Origin: Eubacteriaceae bacterium
Lineage (GTDB): Bacteria; Bacillota; Clostridia; Oscillospirales; Acutalibacteraceae
Assembly (NCBI GenBank): GCA_021770095.1
Contig: JAETRQ010000017.1
Location: 1-34,246 of the forward strand
Reading direction: 5' to 3'
Length of the DNA stretch: 34,246 nt
Shown here one piece after another: positions 14,839 to 23,343 of the stretch. Every line of letters begins with the position of its first letter. Position 1 is the first letter of the stretch. The notes below the pieces were generated by a model. That model made no database searches, was not told the origin of the DNA, and was given only the letters and a program-made list of their open reading frames with translations. Position numbers and translations under genes: made by a program.

Positions 14839-16122
14839 TTAATAATACCAGTTACCGCGATTAAAAGTAATTGTGTTATCTGTTGATGCAGAAGTATAAA
14901 TACAACTGCCTTTATATACTCTTGAGCCGTTTGCCTGCGGTGAACCGAAGAGGAATACATACTGATAACCATAGCCAACACCGATTGTGCCGTCAGCTGA
15001 AGCATCAAAAACAGTAAGCATATTTTTATCGGTCATCGTATTCATATTCAGTTCACGAGCCTGAATATTGGAACTGCTTTGTGCAGTATAATAAAGTCTG
15101 TTGGCATATACCACAGGATAATCCGTAATATTGCAATCTTCAAGCAGAGTAACTGTTTTATCAGAACCAAACTTCTGTCTTATCAAATCAAACGTATTAT
15201 CCGATTGTTTTTTATAATAATAAAAATATCCGCATTCCATCTGCATATTAACAATTGCATCACCCTTACTGTCATCCATAAAGAACTGCTTGTCCGTCTT
15301 ATCAGCAAGTGCAACTGTTATATATTCATTATTATTTGTTGTTTTGTCATTCGTTGTGAAGAAAATTCTGGAAAGGGATATACCCACAAATTGAATGGTT
15401 TTGTTTGAATCAGCGGTATAAAGAACTGTTTTTTGATTATTATCCATTTCAATAAAACCGACTGTATTATCTGTTCCGACAAAATAAATTCTGTCATTAT
15501 AAAGATAAGCAAAATTAATATCTTCGCTAATATTCTTTGCACCTTTACCATCAACGGATGATTTCACTAATTTGTGGCTGTCCGAATCAACATAATATAT
15601 ATTTTCCCCTAAGATATTGAGACACTTAAAATTATGATTGCCTGTATTCAGTGCGGCATTTGATTCCTCATTAGGCTCAAATCTGTACAGCCCGTCACCG
15701 GCAATACTGTAATAGATATAAGCAGAATTATATGTCACACTGCCGTTTGTTTTGTTGAGCAGATTACCAATCTGATTACCCTGAAGTGATGTGTCAAATT
15801 CAAAATCACTGAACTGAACATAATCATAATTCGCCGGTCTGGTTGTAGTAGTCGGCTGTGTTGTTGTAGGTTTTGTGGTCGTGGTAGCGGCATTTTTCTT
15901 TATATTATCCGTAATATTTTCTACTACCTGCTGCACCTTTTCATTCGGTATTATTGTTTCAACAGCAAAATCGGGATTGCATATTTTCATTGTAATCAGA
16001 AATGCTGCCAATGCCACTACAATAACACCTAAAATTGAAAGAACATATTTTTTTATTTTCTTTCTTTTTCTTGCTCTTTGGCGCTTTGCTCTGAATTTTG
16101 CTCTTTCCTGTTGTTCGTCCAT
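14839..16122 (-). CDS. Membrane-anchored protein with Thr-rich linker and DUF5050-like propeller repeats
   Basis: A 427-residue protein with a basic cytoplasmic start (KFRAKRQRARKRKKIKK), one TM helix (about 26-46), a Thr-rich linker (about 78-95, TTTT and TTQPTTTT runs), then an extracellular region. That region has repeated short units such as YIYYSIAGDGLYR, NIYYVDSDSHKL, RIYFVGTDNTVG and RLYYTAQSS. This is the pattern of DUF5050-type beta-propeller proteins; the ligand is unknown. Its ATG shares one base with the proA stop (TAATG), so it is translationally coupled to the proline genes although no link in function is evident. Confidence 0.75.
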   Translation of the reverse strand: MDEQQERAKFRAKRQRARKRKKIKKYVLSILGVIVVALAAFLITMKICNPDFAVETIIPNEKVQQVVENITDNIKKNAATTTTKPTTTQPTTTTRPANYDYVQFSDFEFDTSLQGNQIGNLLNKTNGSVTYNSAYIYYSIAGDGLYRFEPNEESNAALNTGNHNFKCLNILGENIYYVDSDSHKLVKSSVDGKGAKNISEDINFAYLYNDRIYFVGTDNTVGFIEMDNNQKTVLYTADSNKTIQFVGISLSRIFFTTNDKTTNNNEYITVALADKTDKQFFMDDSKGDAIVNMQMECGYFYYYKKQSDNTFDLIRQKFGSDKTVTLLEDCNITDYPVVYANRLYYTAQSSSNIQARELNMNTMTDKNMLTVFDASADGTIGVGYGYQYVFLFGSPQANGSRVYKGSCIYTSASTDNTITFNRGNWYY

Positions 16123-17369
16123 TATCTGACCTGTCCGTTTCCGAAAATTAGATACTTTGTTGTTGTAAGTCCTTCAAGCCCCATAGGCCCTCTTGCATGA
16201 AGTTTTTGCGTAGAAATTCCGATTTCTGCACCAAGTCCGAATTCCCCTCCGTCAGTAAATCTGGTTGATGCATTATGATATACAGAGGATGAATCAATGC
16301 GGTTCATAAATACTCTTGCGTTATTCTCATCATTTGTTATGATTGCCTCTGAATGACCTGTTGAATTTTTGTTGATATGGTCAATTGCTTCATCAAGACT
16401 GTCAACTGTTTTAACACTGATAATATAATCGCCGTATTCCGTTGCAAAATCAAGTTCAGTCGCAGATTCTGTATCAGGGCAAACCGCTCTTGCTCGTTCA
16501 TCAGCACGGATTATAACCGCTTTTTCATCCAGTTTTTCTTTAATAACAGGGAGTGCTTTCTCCAGTATTTCACTATGAATAACAATACTCTCACATGCAT
16601 TGCAAACACTTACCCTCTGTGTTTTTGCATTGAATATGATTTCAGCCGCCATATCAACATCCGCACTTTTATCAACATAAATATGGCAATTGCCTGAACC
16701 CGTCTCAATCACAGGAACTGTTGAATTTTCAACCACTGCTTTGATAAGTCCTGCACTTCCTCTTGGAATGAGACAATCAAGATAATCCTTCATCTTCATA
16801 AGTGCTGTTGAGGATTCTCTGCTGGTATCGGTAACAAGTTGAATTGCATCTTTCGGCAAACCTGCTGTTGCAACAGCATCACGCATAATATTTGCTATTG
16901 CTTTGTTTGATTCAATTGCTTCTTTACCGCCGCGAAGGATAACTGCATTACCGCTTTTCAGGCAAAGTGCCGCTGCATCAGCAGTAACATTTGGTCTTGC
17001 TTCATAAATAATACCAATAACACCAATCGGACAACTGATTTTTTGTATTTTCAAACCATTTGGTCTAATTGTTTCTTCAATTATTTTACCGCAGGGGTCA
17101 TCCAGTTCTGCCACCTGTACACAGCCGTCGGCAATACCTTTTATTCTTTCTTCATTGAGCATCAGTCTGTCAAGCAAACCATCACTCAATCCTGCTTTTT
17201 TACCATTTGCAAGATCTATATTATTTTTTGCAATTATCTCATATGCATGATCAACAAGTGCTTTACTGATTGCATATAATGCTTCGTTCTTTTGCTCTGT
17301 ATGAACCGCAGTCAGAATTCCTGCTGCCTTTTTAGCGTTAATTCCCAATTGTTCTAACAAATCACTCAC
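16122..17369 (-). CDS. proA: Glutamate-5-semialdehyde dehydrogenase (gamma-glutamyl phosphate reductase)
   Basis: A 415-residue ProA, the second step of proline synthesis: NADPH reduction of gamma-glutamyl phosphate. Seen: IGVIGIIYEARPNVTADAAA, the LRGGKEA segment, CLIPRGSAGLI, the catalytic Cys in SVCNACES, and the C-terminal FTDGGEFGLGAEIGIST with LHARGPMGLEGLTT. Full length for the family. The start overlaps the end of proB by 8 bp, the usual operon arrangement in which the labile intermediate passes from ProB to ProA. Confidence 0.97.
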   Translation of the reverse strand: MSDLLEQLGINAKKAAGILTAVHTEQKNEALYAISKALVDHAYEIIAKNNIDLANGKKAGLSDGLLDRLMLNEERIKGIADGCVQVAELDDPCGKIIEETIRPNGLKIQKISCPIGVIGIIYEARPNVTADAAALCLKSGNAVILRGGKEAIESNKAIANIMRDAVATAGLPKDAIQLVTDTSRESSTALMKMKDYLDCLIPRGSAGLIKAVVENSTVPVIETGSGNCHIYVDKSADVDMAAEIIFNAKTQRVSVCNACESIVIHSEILEKALPVIKEKLDEKAVIIRADERARAVCPDTESATELDFATEYGDYIISVKTVDSLDEAIDHINKNSTGHSEAIITNDENNARVFMNRIDSSSVYHNASTRFTDGGEFGLGAEIGISTQKLHARGPMGLEGLTTTKYLIFGNGQVR

Positions 17370-18150
17370 CCTTTGCTGAAAAATATGTACCTATACTTTG
17401 ACCATCCAATACTTTATAAATTGAAGTCGGTTTTTCTCCATTCATAACCACAACCGGTATACCGCAATCCGTTGCAATTTTTGCTGCTTTAACTTTTGTT
17501 AAAAATCCGCCTGTTCCCTTCTCGCTGGCTCCGCCGGCAATTGCAAAAATATCATCATTGATTTTATCAACACGTGAAATCAGTTTTGCATTCCTGTTCT
17601 CTGCCGGATTATCGTCATAAAGGCCGTCTGTATCTGTAAGCAGAATAAGCATATCCGCTTCAATAAGTCTTGCAACATTTGCACTCAGGCAATCATTATC
17701 ACCGTTAAGGAGTTCTTCAACATAAACGGAATCATTTTCATTTACTATGGGAAGCGAATCATATTCAAGAAGCTGATTGAATGTATCAATAAGATGATGT
17801 TTTTCTTCATCATTTTCAAGCGTATCGGCAGAAAACAGCAACTGGCTGACAACGACACCGTATTCTGAAAATAATTTATCATATAAAAACATCAGTTCAC
17901 ACTGTCCGACTGCAGCAGATGCCTGAAGGCCTTGTGTTGTTTTCGGTTTTTCTTTAAATCCAAGTTTAACAGCACCGACCGCAATCGCACCGCTTGAAAC
18001 CAAGACAATTTCATGCCCTGCATTTTTTAAATCTGAAAGCACTGACACAAGTTTTGCCAATCGTGCTATATTCATTTTTCCTGTACTATGTGTTAAAGTT
18101 GATGTACCGACTTTAACCACAATTCTTTTCTTCCCCTCTGATTTGGTCAT
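17362..18150 (-). CDS. proB: Glutamate 5-kinase, short form without PUA domain
   Basis: A 262-residue amino-acid kinase, the first step of proline synthesis. Seen: VVKVGTSTLT, VSSGAIAVG, the NENDSV motif, LLTDTDGLYDDNP and GTGGFLTKVKAA. Many ProB proteins are about 365 residues with a C-terminal PUA domain; this one ends right after the kinase domain, as known short forms do. GGAG precedes the ATG. It is the first gene of the four-gene leftward operon and diverges from ypeB across 118 bp. Confidence 0.95.
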   Translation of the reverse strand: MTKSEGKKRIVVKVGTSTLTHSTGKMNIARLAKLVSVLSDLKNAGHEIVLVSSGAIAVGAVKLGFKEKPKTTQGLQASAAVGQCELMFLYDKLFSEYGVVVSQLLFSADTLENDEEKHHLIDTFNQLLEYDSLPIVNENDSVYVEELLNGDNDCLSANVARLIEADMLILLTDTDGLYDDNPAENRNAKLISRVDKINDDIFAIAGGASEKGTGGFLTKVKAAKIATDCGIPVVVMNGEKPTSIYKVLDGQSIGTYFSAKGE

Positions 18151-18182
18151 AACATACTACTCCATAATAAATAATCGTTATT

Positions 18183-18210
18183 AGTATATCATATAAGAAG
18201 CAACAATCAA
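18183..18210 (-). promoter_or_regulatory. Possible promoter of the proBA operon
   Basis: On the minus strand TTGATT (18205-18210), a 16-bp spacer, and TATACT (18183-18188) lie about 33 bp before the proB start. The match is moderate and in AT-rich DNA, so this is only a candidate. Confidence 0.4.
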
Positions 18211-18268
18211 ATATTTTTTTGTATTTTTTTGATATTTCGGTAAAAAATAGTTACCGGAGGTAATTGAT

Positions 18269-19597
18269 ATGACAAAACGAGGATATGTAAGGATATTTTC
18301 ATATGCTGCTGCCGTAGTAATGGTACTTGCCGGATATGCAATAATGAATATGAATATGGCAAACAATTACAAAGTACAGCTTGAAAATTCTTACCAGCAA
18401 AGTCTGAACGAATTATCGGAATCACTCGATTCTATTGAGACGAATCTTACAAAAAGCGTCTATTCCAATTCAGACCAAATGCTTTATGAAATCAGCAGAG
18501 ACCTTTTTGCAGAATGTGATGAGGCAAAAAATGCTTTATCAAGACTGCCTGTTGGTCAGATGAATCTTTCATCAACATACAAATTCATCAGCCAGGCAGG
18601 AGACTATGCCACATATATTGCACAAAAGGTTGCCAATAACGAGGATATTACGGATGATGAGCATAAAAACCTGATGACACTTTTGGGATATGCACAAAAG
18701 CTGAACGAATCCGTTTCATCCATGGTATCCATCTGCAATAACGGCGGACGTATCACTGCAAGCAATGTAAAAAATGACGACAACATCAAAGTATCAGCAC
18801 TGAAAAATGATATGACAACTGCAGAAGAAGCCTTTAAGGATTATCCTACGCTGCTGTATGACGGTCCGTTTGCGGATGCAGTTCTCAACCGTAACTCAAC
18901 ACTGTTGAAAAATGCTGACACATATACAAAAGAAGAAGCACGCGACATTGCATCTTATGCTCTTGGCTGCTCAACCAATGAAGTGAATTTTGAAACCGAA
19001 GAAGACGGGAATATCCCCTGCTATGTATTCTCTTATGGTCAAAAAACAATCGGCATTACAAAACCGGGCGGATATATTGCATATATTCTTTACGGCGGAA
19101 AAATAAACCAGACAAGCATAACAGAAAAAAATGCTGTGAATATTGCAAAAAAATATCTTGATAAAATCGGTTTTGAAGATATGGCTGAGACCTATTATAT
19201 GTCATCACACAATATTTGTGTAATTAACTTTGCATATTCAAAAAACAACACAATCTATTACAGTGATTTAATCAAAGTAGGCGTATCAATGAGCGACGGC
19301 AAAATCGTATCACTTGAAAGTCAGGGTTATCTCACCAATCATATTGAAAGAAAAAATACCGACCCAAAAATCAATGTAGAAGATGCAAAAAAAGGACTCA
19401 GCACATTTTTGAAAGTACTTGACACAAAACTGTGTGTTATCCCTAAAGATAACGGAACAGAAGTACTTTGTCATGAAATTCATTGTGAAAGTACAGATAC
19501 CAACGAAGAAGTATTAATTTATATCAACGCCGAAACAGGAGAAGAAGAAAACATTTTGCTCCTCTTATATTCTGACGGCGGAACATTAACAAAATAA
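18269..19597 (+). CDS. ypeB: Germination protein YpeB
   Basis: A 442-residue spore protein. In Bacillus, YpeB and the lytic enzyme SleB depend on each other for assembly in the spore cortex. Seen: a TM/signal helix at about 9-27 (IFSYAAAVVMVLAGYAIM), a helical N-terminal half with the family's SRLP-VG and FISQAGDYATY motifs, and C-terminal PepSY-type repeats (TYTKEEARDIA, ITEKNAVNIAKKYL, INVEDAKKGLSTFL). GGAGG lies 9 nt before the ATG. sleB, its usual neighbour, is absent here; a small lipoprotein gene follows instead. The sporulation role agrees with spoVAD in the same window. Confidence 0.9.
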   Translation: MTKRGYVRIFSYAAAVVMVLAGYAIMNMNMANNYKVQLENSYQQSLNELSESLDSIETNLTKSVYSNSDQMLYEISRDLFAECDEAKNALSRLPVGQMNLSSTYKFISQAGDYATYIAQKVANNEDITDDEHKNLMTLLGYAQKLNESVSSMVSICNNGGRITASNVKNDDNIKVSALKNDMTTAEEAFKDYPTLLYDGPFADAVLNRNSTLLKNADTYTKEEARDIASYALGCSTNEVNFETEEDGNIPCYVFSYGQKTIGITKPGGYIAYILYGGKINQTSITEKNAVNIAKKYLDKIGFEDMAETYYMSSHNICVINFAYSKNNTIYYSDLIKVGVSMSDGKIVSLESQGYLTNHIERKNTDPKINVEDAKKGLSTFLKVLDTKLCVIPKDNGTEVLCHEIHCESTDTNEEVLIYINAETGEEENILLLLYSDGGTLTK

Positions 19598-19656
19598 TTT
19601 TAATTTGAATAAATCAAAAAAAATTGCAAACCCTATTGAGGAAAGGAAGTATTCAT

Positions 19657-19968
19657 ATGAAAAACAAAATTTTAATTATAGCCGTAGCAATCGCAGTGAT
19701 TGCCACAGTATTCATGGGATGTTCAAAAGATGATAATAACACAACAACTACCACAACCCAGAACACATCTGCTGTAACGAACACTACAAACAACGCGACA
19801 ACAAACAATACCACCAATAATGTTGGCGATAACGGTACCACAAATGAAGTTGAATCAAAAGCAGATCAAGTCGGCGACGATATCGGTCAGGGTGCAGATG
19901 ATGTTGCAGACGGTGTCGGCGGAGCAGTAGACAGAGCAGGAGACGCAGTAAAAGACGCACTTGACTAA
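19657..19968 (+). CDS. Small Thr/Asn-rich lipoprotein
   Basis: About 103 residues. A lipoprotein signal peptide ends in the lipobox VFMGC (Cys at about residue 21). A linker rich in Thr and Asn follows, then an acidic Gly/Ala/Asp helix-like tail with repeated AD.V/GD.V units. The ATG at 19657 follows AAAGGAAG. It lies 59 bp after ypeB with no visible terminator between them, so it may be co-expressed in spores. I do not recognise a domain. A bidirectional terminator follows. Confidence 0.75.
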   Translation: MKNKILIIAVAIAVIATVFMGCSKDDNNTTTTTTQNTSAVTNTTNNATTNNTTNNVGDNGTTNEVESKADQVGDDIGQGADDVADGVGGAVDRAGDAVKDALD

Positions 19969-19980
19969 CCTATCCCAAAC

Positions 19981-20013
19981 AAAAAGGCATCCGCAGAAAC
20001 GGATGTCTTTTTG
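19981..20013 (+). terminator. Bidirectional Rho-independent terminator
   Basis: AAAAAGGCATCCG / CGGATGTCTTTTT pair over 13 bp with one G-U wobble and a 6-nt loop. T-runs follow on both strands, which suits its place between the rightward lipoprotein gene and the leftward Rhs-associated genes. Confidence 0.85.
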
Positions 20014-20083
20014 CATAATTATATTCTGATTAAATCAATCTGCTTTTCATAAATAATATGTTCTTAACACGATTACAACTATA

Positions 20084-20551
20084 TTACTTAACCTTATCTA
20101 CCGTTAAATATGTGTATTCGGCATCCATTCCATCAGATTGCTGATAAGTCATTGTTTTGAGCGTTGATAATTTTAACTGTTCTTTTATTTCGTCAACGGT
20201 CATATCTTCGTCTGCTAAAAAGCGATACCAATACGTTTGTTCATCAAACAATGATAAATTCGCCAATGGATCTTGAGAATCATTCCATAAAACAGAAGTA
20301 AATTCATCATTTTCGAGTCCTGCAACATCCATTTTGTGCAAACTCAAATTCCTGACAGTATAACAGCCTGTTATTACCTTTTTCCCGTCTGTATCATAAG
20401 GAACATAATTTTCTTTCGAATCACTTTTATCCATATCAAAAGAATCAATTGTTACGATTACTGATTTATCTATATTAAATGAGACAGCAACACAGCCCGT
20501 AATTATAACTATCAGCAATGGAATAATTATCAAAAACACTTTTTTCTTCAT
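20084..20551 (-). CDS. Membrane-anchored Rhs-locus accessory protein (family III)
   Basis: About 155 residues. I start at the ATG at 20551 (MKKKVFLIII), after AAAGGAT, not the one 21 bp upstream. A signal/TM segment ends in IITGC, a possible lipobox, so it may be a lipoprotein. The exported part has the pattern 'YTVRNLSLHKMDV' followed later by MTVDEIKEQLKLSTL. The same order is seen in 22028-22621 and 21138-21983, so I group the three as one family. No function is recognised; an immunity-like role is suggested only by the locus. It is the last gene of the Rhs-associated series. Confidence 0.65.
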   Translation of the reverse strand: MKKKVFLIIIPLLIVIITGCVAVSFNIDKSVIVTIDSFDMDKSDSKENYVPYDTDGKKVITGCYTVRNLSLHKMDVAGLENDEFTSVLWNDSQDPLANLSLFDEQTYWYRFLADEDMTVDEIKEQLKLSTLKTMTYQQSDGMDAEYTYLTVDKVK

Positions 20552-20568
20552 ACTAAATCCTTTTCGAC

Positions 20569-21081
20569 TCACGGCGTGTCTCCTGAATTCCTATTTCTTA
20601 TATTGATTTTGCTAAATAACCAAATCAACAAAACTGAAATCGGAGACAGTAAAGCAAGCAATAAATCAGTTAATAACGGAATTGTAGTTTCTGGTAAGTA
20701 TAAAACATAAGCCACCGGCGAACACATTGACAAATGTATTGAGTTTAATAATCCTCCCATAGGCGAAGAAAATCTTGCAAATAGATAGGACAACACAATA
20801 ATTACAGACAATAAAACTAAAGCAATATGTTTACTTCTCTCATTACTGAATTTACAAAATATCTTTTTACTCATAAAGAGGTATGACAGTACAGCAAATA
20901 TTGCAACTATAATTCTGCAAATTATATCAATCTTTTCTGCTGTCATATAGGATATAAGAATTTTTTTAATAAAATATTCAATTAAAGAATACGAAGATAA
21001 ATAAACAATTCCATTTAATATTTCCGATATAACCATAGAGATTAATAATATGAAAAAGTGTTTCAAATCTTTCCTATTCAT
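20569..21081 (-). CDS. Multi-pass membrane protein, immunity-like (family I, copy c)
   Basis: A 170-residue protein with about four to five TM helices. It is nearly identical over most of its length to 28426-28953 and more distantly related to 29092-29553. All share SPISVLLIWLFSKINI-[RK]-NRNS near the C-terminus. AAGGGGAT precedes the ATG, identical to copy b. In the main Rhs cassette the related copy sits 17 bp after the toxin gene, the place of an immunity gene; by analogy this is an immunity-like gene that has outlived its toxin. The function is not shown. The last bases overlap the upstream open frame of the next gene. Confidence 0.75.
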   Translation of the reverse strand: MNRKDLKHFFILLISMVISEILNGIVYLSSYSLIEYFIKKILISYMTAEKIDIICRIIVAIFAVLSYLFMSKKIFCKFSNERSKHIALVLLSVIIVLSYLFARFSSPMGGLLNSIHLSMCSPVAYVLYLPETTIPLLTDLLLALLSPISVLLIWLFSKINIRNRNSGDTP

Positions 21082-21108
21082 TGTAATCCCCTTTATAGTT
21101 AAACAACA
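20582..21108 (-). repeat. Direct repeat, copy 1 (pairs with 28442-28980)
   Basis: The whole family-I gene and its ribosome site match 28442-28980 at high nucleotide identity. The match is almost exact in the 3' half of the gene, with a short indel near 20690 and more changes in the N-terminal half. It suggests recent duplication or gene conversion. Confidence 0.85.
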
Positions 21109-21130
21109 AGAGGTGAGGTTGCTCCCCCCT
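21109..21130 (-). repeat. Intergenic hairpin repeat (degenerate copy)
   Basis: AGAGGTGAG / CTCCCCCCT with AAACAACA beside it corresponds to the better hairpins at 22675 and 24514. The stem is imperfect. It follows the stop of the gene at 21138. Confidence 0.55.
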
Positions 21131-21137
21131 GTTTATT

Positions 21138-21983
21138 TCACTGAATATCTACTACATTAATACTATAACGATTAGATTCAACAACAAAATTAATTGTTTT
21201 TTCAGTTTCCAAAATTTTTTCAAATATTTCTTCATTCGTGGCATTTATATCAACAACCATAAAAGATTTTGAAGATGATAATTCATGTCCGGATTCAATT
21301 GATAAAGACTCTGATTCATTAAATGAAACATAACAATCATTAACTTTATCATAAATTCTGACTTCAGATAATGTATAATCACTATTATTAACAAGTTTTA
21401 CACTATAAGAAATTACTTTTTGCTTATCTTGGTCATAATCAACATCGTAAGCATCTTCACCATAATATTCATATACTGCACTAACCTGAGAAAGAGCAAA
21501 GTCACTTACATTATCATTACATCGAATAATATCAAAAATTATATCTGCATTGTTTAGTTCATCTATTATGTTTTGTTCATCTGTCAATTCTTTGTCCACA
21601 TAAATATAAACATCTAAATTGAAAGTTTCTTTTGCTCCAAACGGATATGTTGGTTCAATATCTACACACTCAGACAAAAAATAGAATTTGTCATTCAGTA
21701 TTCTTTTAACACCTTGAACGTTAATTGCATAATCATTATTATTTGTAAATTCACAATCAAATTTCATTAACCTATAATTATCAACTGTAAATTCAGTATT
21801 TGCACCAGACAATGCAGAGTTGTACTTTTCAAAATCCTGTTGCGTAGCATCACAGCAACTTAATATATTAACCTCTATATTTTTTTGCACACTTTCAGGT
21901 TCATAATAATTACAAGCAGACAAAGATAATAAAAGTATTATAAGTAAGCATATGGAAAACATTCTGATTGATTCTTTTTTCAT
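21138..21983 (-). CDS. Lipoprotein, Rhs-locus accessory (family III)
   Basis: A 281-residue protein with a clear lipoprotein signal (lipobox LSAC, Cys at about residue 24) and no other TM helix, so it is probably anchored outside the membrane. AAGGTGAT precedes the ATG. It contains what look like two related halves, each with an 'xxYSVKLVNNSDYTLSEVRI'-like strand region followed by a T-EE-helix (TNEEIFEKIL; TDEQNIIDEL). The neighbours 22028-22621 and 20084-20551 have a single such unit. The function is unknown; a surface-exposed immunity or sensing role is a guess from the locus. Confidence 0.7.
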   Translation of the reverse strand: MKKESIRMFSICLLIILLLSLSACNYYEPESVQKNIEVNILSCCDATQQDFEKYNSALSGANTEFTVDNYRLMKFDCEFTNNNDYAINVQGVKRILNDKFYFLSECVDIEPTYPFGAKETFNLDVYIYVDKELTDEQNIIDELNNADIIFDIIRCNDNVSDFALSQVSAVYEYYGEDAYDVDYDQDKQKVISYSVKLVNNSDYTLSEVRIYDKVNDCYVSFNESESLSIESGHELSSSKSFMVVDINATNEEIFEKILETEKTINFVVESNRYSINVVDIQ

Positions 21984-22027
21984 TTTATCACCTTATCTTA
22001 ATGCACAAAGATATTCAATGCTTATTT

Positions 22028-22621
22028 TTATAATACATCCTGATATTGTACATCTTCTTTCGAATAGTCTTCATCTGTTATATCATAATGAACAATTGCG
22101 GTTTTTGAATAGTTAACATGATGCTCTTCATCAAGAGTAACCAAATTAACTACAACCAGTTTTGGTAATTTATGCATAATTTCATTTATTTCTGCCTCAG
22201 TCAAATCATTTTTTATACATATGACAAGAGAAATAAATCCGCTTTCTTCTGACTTAATATAAAACGGGTCAAAATCATTCATTGTATCCTGATTCAGTAT
22301 GAAATCTTCAGATTTAAATTCCTGCGGAATACGAACATTATACACATCATATTTACTATTGTTTTGTATTTTCAGATAGTAGTTATATACATTATATCCG
22401 CTTGTCTCCTCATAATCATCAGGGATAGTAAGACTATAAGCATAGTTCTCATTCTCTAAATCTGCCCTGTTTATTATCGTACTGAGCGTGATGTCAATAT
22501 CTTCTGAAAATGATAATGACTTGTTTTCAAAAGCACCAATCGAATATAAAAATAATACATTCAAAGCAATTGTTAAAACAACAATAACACCGCTCACTGC
22601 AATAACTGCTTTTTTCTTCAT
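22028..22621 (-). CDS. Membrane-anchored accessory protein (family III)
   Basis: About 197 residues from the ATG at 22621, which has AAAGGGAC upstream; the frame is open for 24 more codons but without a site. One N-terminal TM helix (AVIAVSGVIVVLTIALNVLFL), then an exported domain with YYLKIQNNSKYDVYNVRI and TEAEINEIMHKLPKLVVVNL, which align with the lipoprotein at 21138. No known domain is recognised. It lies between two hairpin-bounded genes in the Rhs-associated array. Confidence 0.65.
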   Translation of the reverse strand: MKKKAVIAVSGVIVVLTIALNVLFLYSIGAFENKSLSFSEDIDITLSTIINRADLENENYAYSLTIPDDYEETSGYNVYNYYLKIQNNSKYDVYNVRIPQEFKSEDFILNQDTMNDFDPFYIKSEESGFISLVICIKNDLTEAEINEIMHKLPKLVVVNLVTLDEEHHVNYSKTAIVHYDITDEDYSKEDVQYQDVL

Positions 22622-22674
22622 ACCAAGTCCCTTTCGACGTTGTTCGACAATTCCTGCGTTTCGACTTAAACAAC

Positions 22675-22698
22675 AAGGGGTGAGGATCCTCACCCCTT
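22675..22698. repeat. Perfect 24-bp palindrome, intergenic hairpin repeat
   Basis: A perfect palindrome with half-site AAGGGGTGAGGA. With the flanking CAACAA and the TTCGACAATTCCTGCGTTT tract (from about 22633) it matches the repeat at 24480-24535. It follows the stop of the gene at 22718, so a terminator or RNA-processing hairpin is likely; no T-run of note follows. Confidence 0.75.
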
Positions 22699-22717
22699 AA
22701 ATTATTCCAGATAACAT

Positions 22718-23161
22718 TCATCCCTTATAGCGAAAGAACAGAATACCGGTCTTTAATATATTTTCAATCATCATAAACATAAAGCAGCAAGTAAATGAAT
22801 TGAATTTATCAACAACTACCGTTATATTAAACAACATATACGGAACCCATCCGTGAACAAACTTATTTATTATACTGCATATTAAACTTCCGATTGCCAG
22901 AAAAAGAAAATACCACCAAAGAGATTCTTTTACATATAATACTTTACGTCTGCATATAAAAAATGCTGCTATGATATAAATATATGCAAAAATATAAAAC
23001 GCTATATAACCTAAACTTACACCATCAATTAAAGTTAAATCATAGGGAATATATGGTCCTTCCATTAAATGGATACCAAAAAACAGCAAAAACAAAGGAA
23101 TGTTGAGGATGAATGTTATAATCAGTAATTTGAGTGCATCTTTTATAACTTTATTTTTCAT
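22718..23161 (-). CDS. Multi-pass membrane protein, immunity-like (family II)
   Basis: About 147 residues with four hydrophobic helices. The ATG at 23161 follows AAGGAG. Its N-terminus (MKNKVIKDALKLL) lines up with those of 23825-24397 (PIVKNTLKIL) and 24566-25309 (QIVRNTFNIL), and MMIENI near the end matches VVENI/IIENI in them, so it is a shorter member of the same family. A fossil of an Rhs toxin tip ends 27 bp upstream, the position expected for the immunity partner of that lost toxin. Confidence 0.7.
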   Translation of the reverse strand: MKNKVIKDALKLLIITFILNIPLFLLFFGIHLMEGPYIPYDLTLIDGVSLGYIAFYIFAYIYIIAAFFICRRKVLYVKESLWWYFLFLAIGSLICSIINKFVHGWVPYMLFNITVVVDKFNSFTCCFMFMMIENILKTGILFFRYKG

Positions 23162-23187
23162 AATTTCACTCCTTATTCTATTTAACT

Positions 23188-23286
23188 TCAAACATCTTTT
23201 GCAACTTCCTTTTTACCGCCTGCTCTTTGAATAAATACATTCAAAAACCTTTTGGATTCGGTTGCTGTTGTAATGAACTTTGGTAT
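23188..23286 (-). pseudogene. Fossil C-terminus of an Rhs toxin tip
   Basis: A 33-codon open stretch, without a start, ends in TGA at 23188. The 26 residues from TATESKRF to the stop match the last 26 residues of the orphan Rhs tip (TGIETKKF to its stop) with the same length to the stop: 8 identities, including F, N-V-F and R in register, and several conservative changes. It lies just upstream of an immunity-like gene. Short, so only moderately sure. Confidence 0.55.
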
Positions 23287-23305
23287 TTAAATTTTTCAAC
23301 TGACA

Positions 23306-23324
23306 GGGCTGAACAATTCAGCCC
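23306..23324. repeat. Short hairpin
   Basis: GGGCTGAA / TTCAGCCC form a perfect 8-bp stem with a 3-nt loop, downstream of the gene ending at 23344. No T-run follows on the minus strand. A processing hairpin or weak terminator. Confidence 0.4.
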
Positions 23325-23343
23325 AGCAATTTATTCTTTTTTG

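Noticed and set aside
18153-18159. CATACTA resembling a sigma-G -10 element before ypeB
   Set aside because: No matching -35 element upstream and it overlaps the proB leader; it could be chance.
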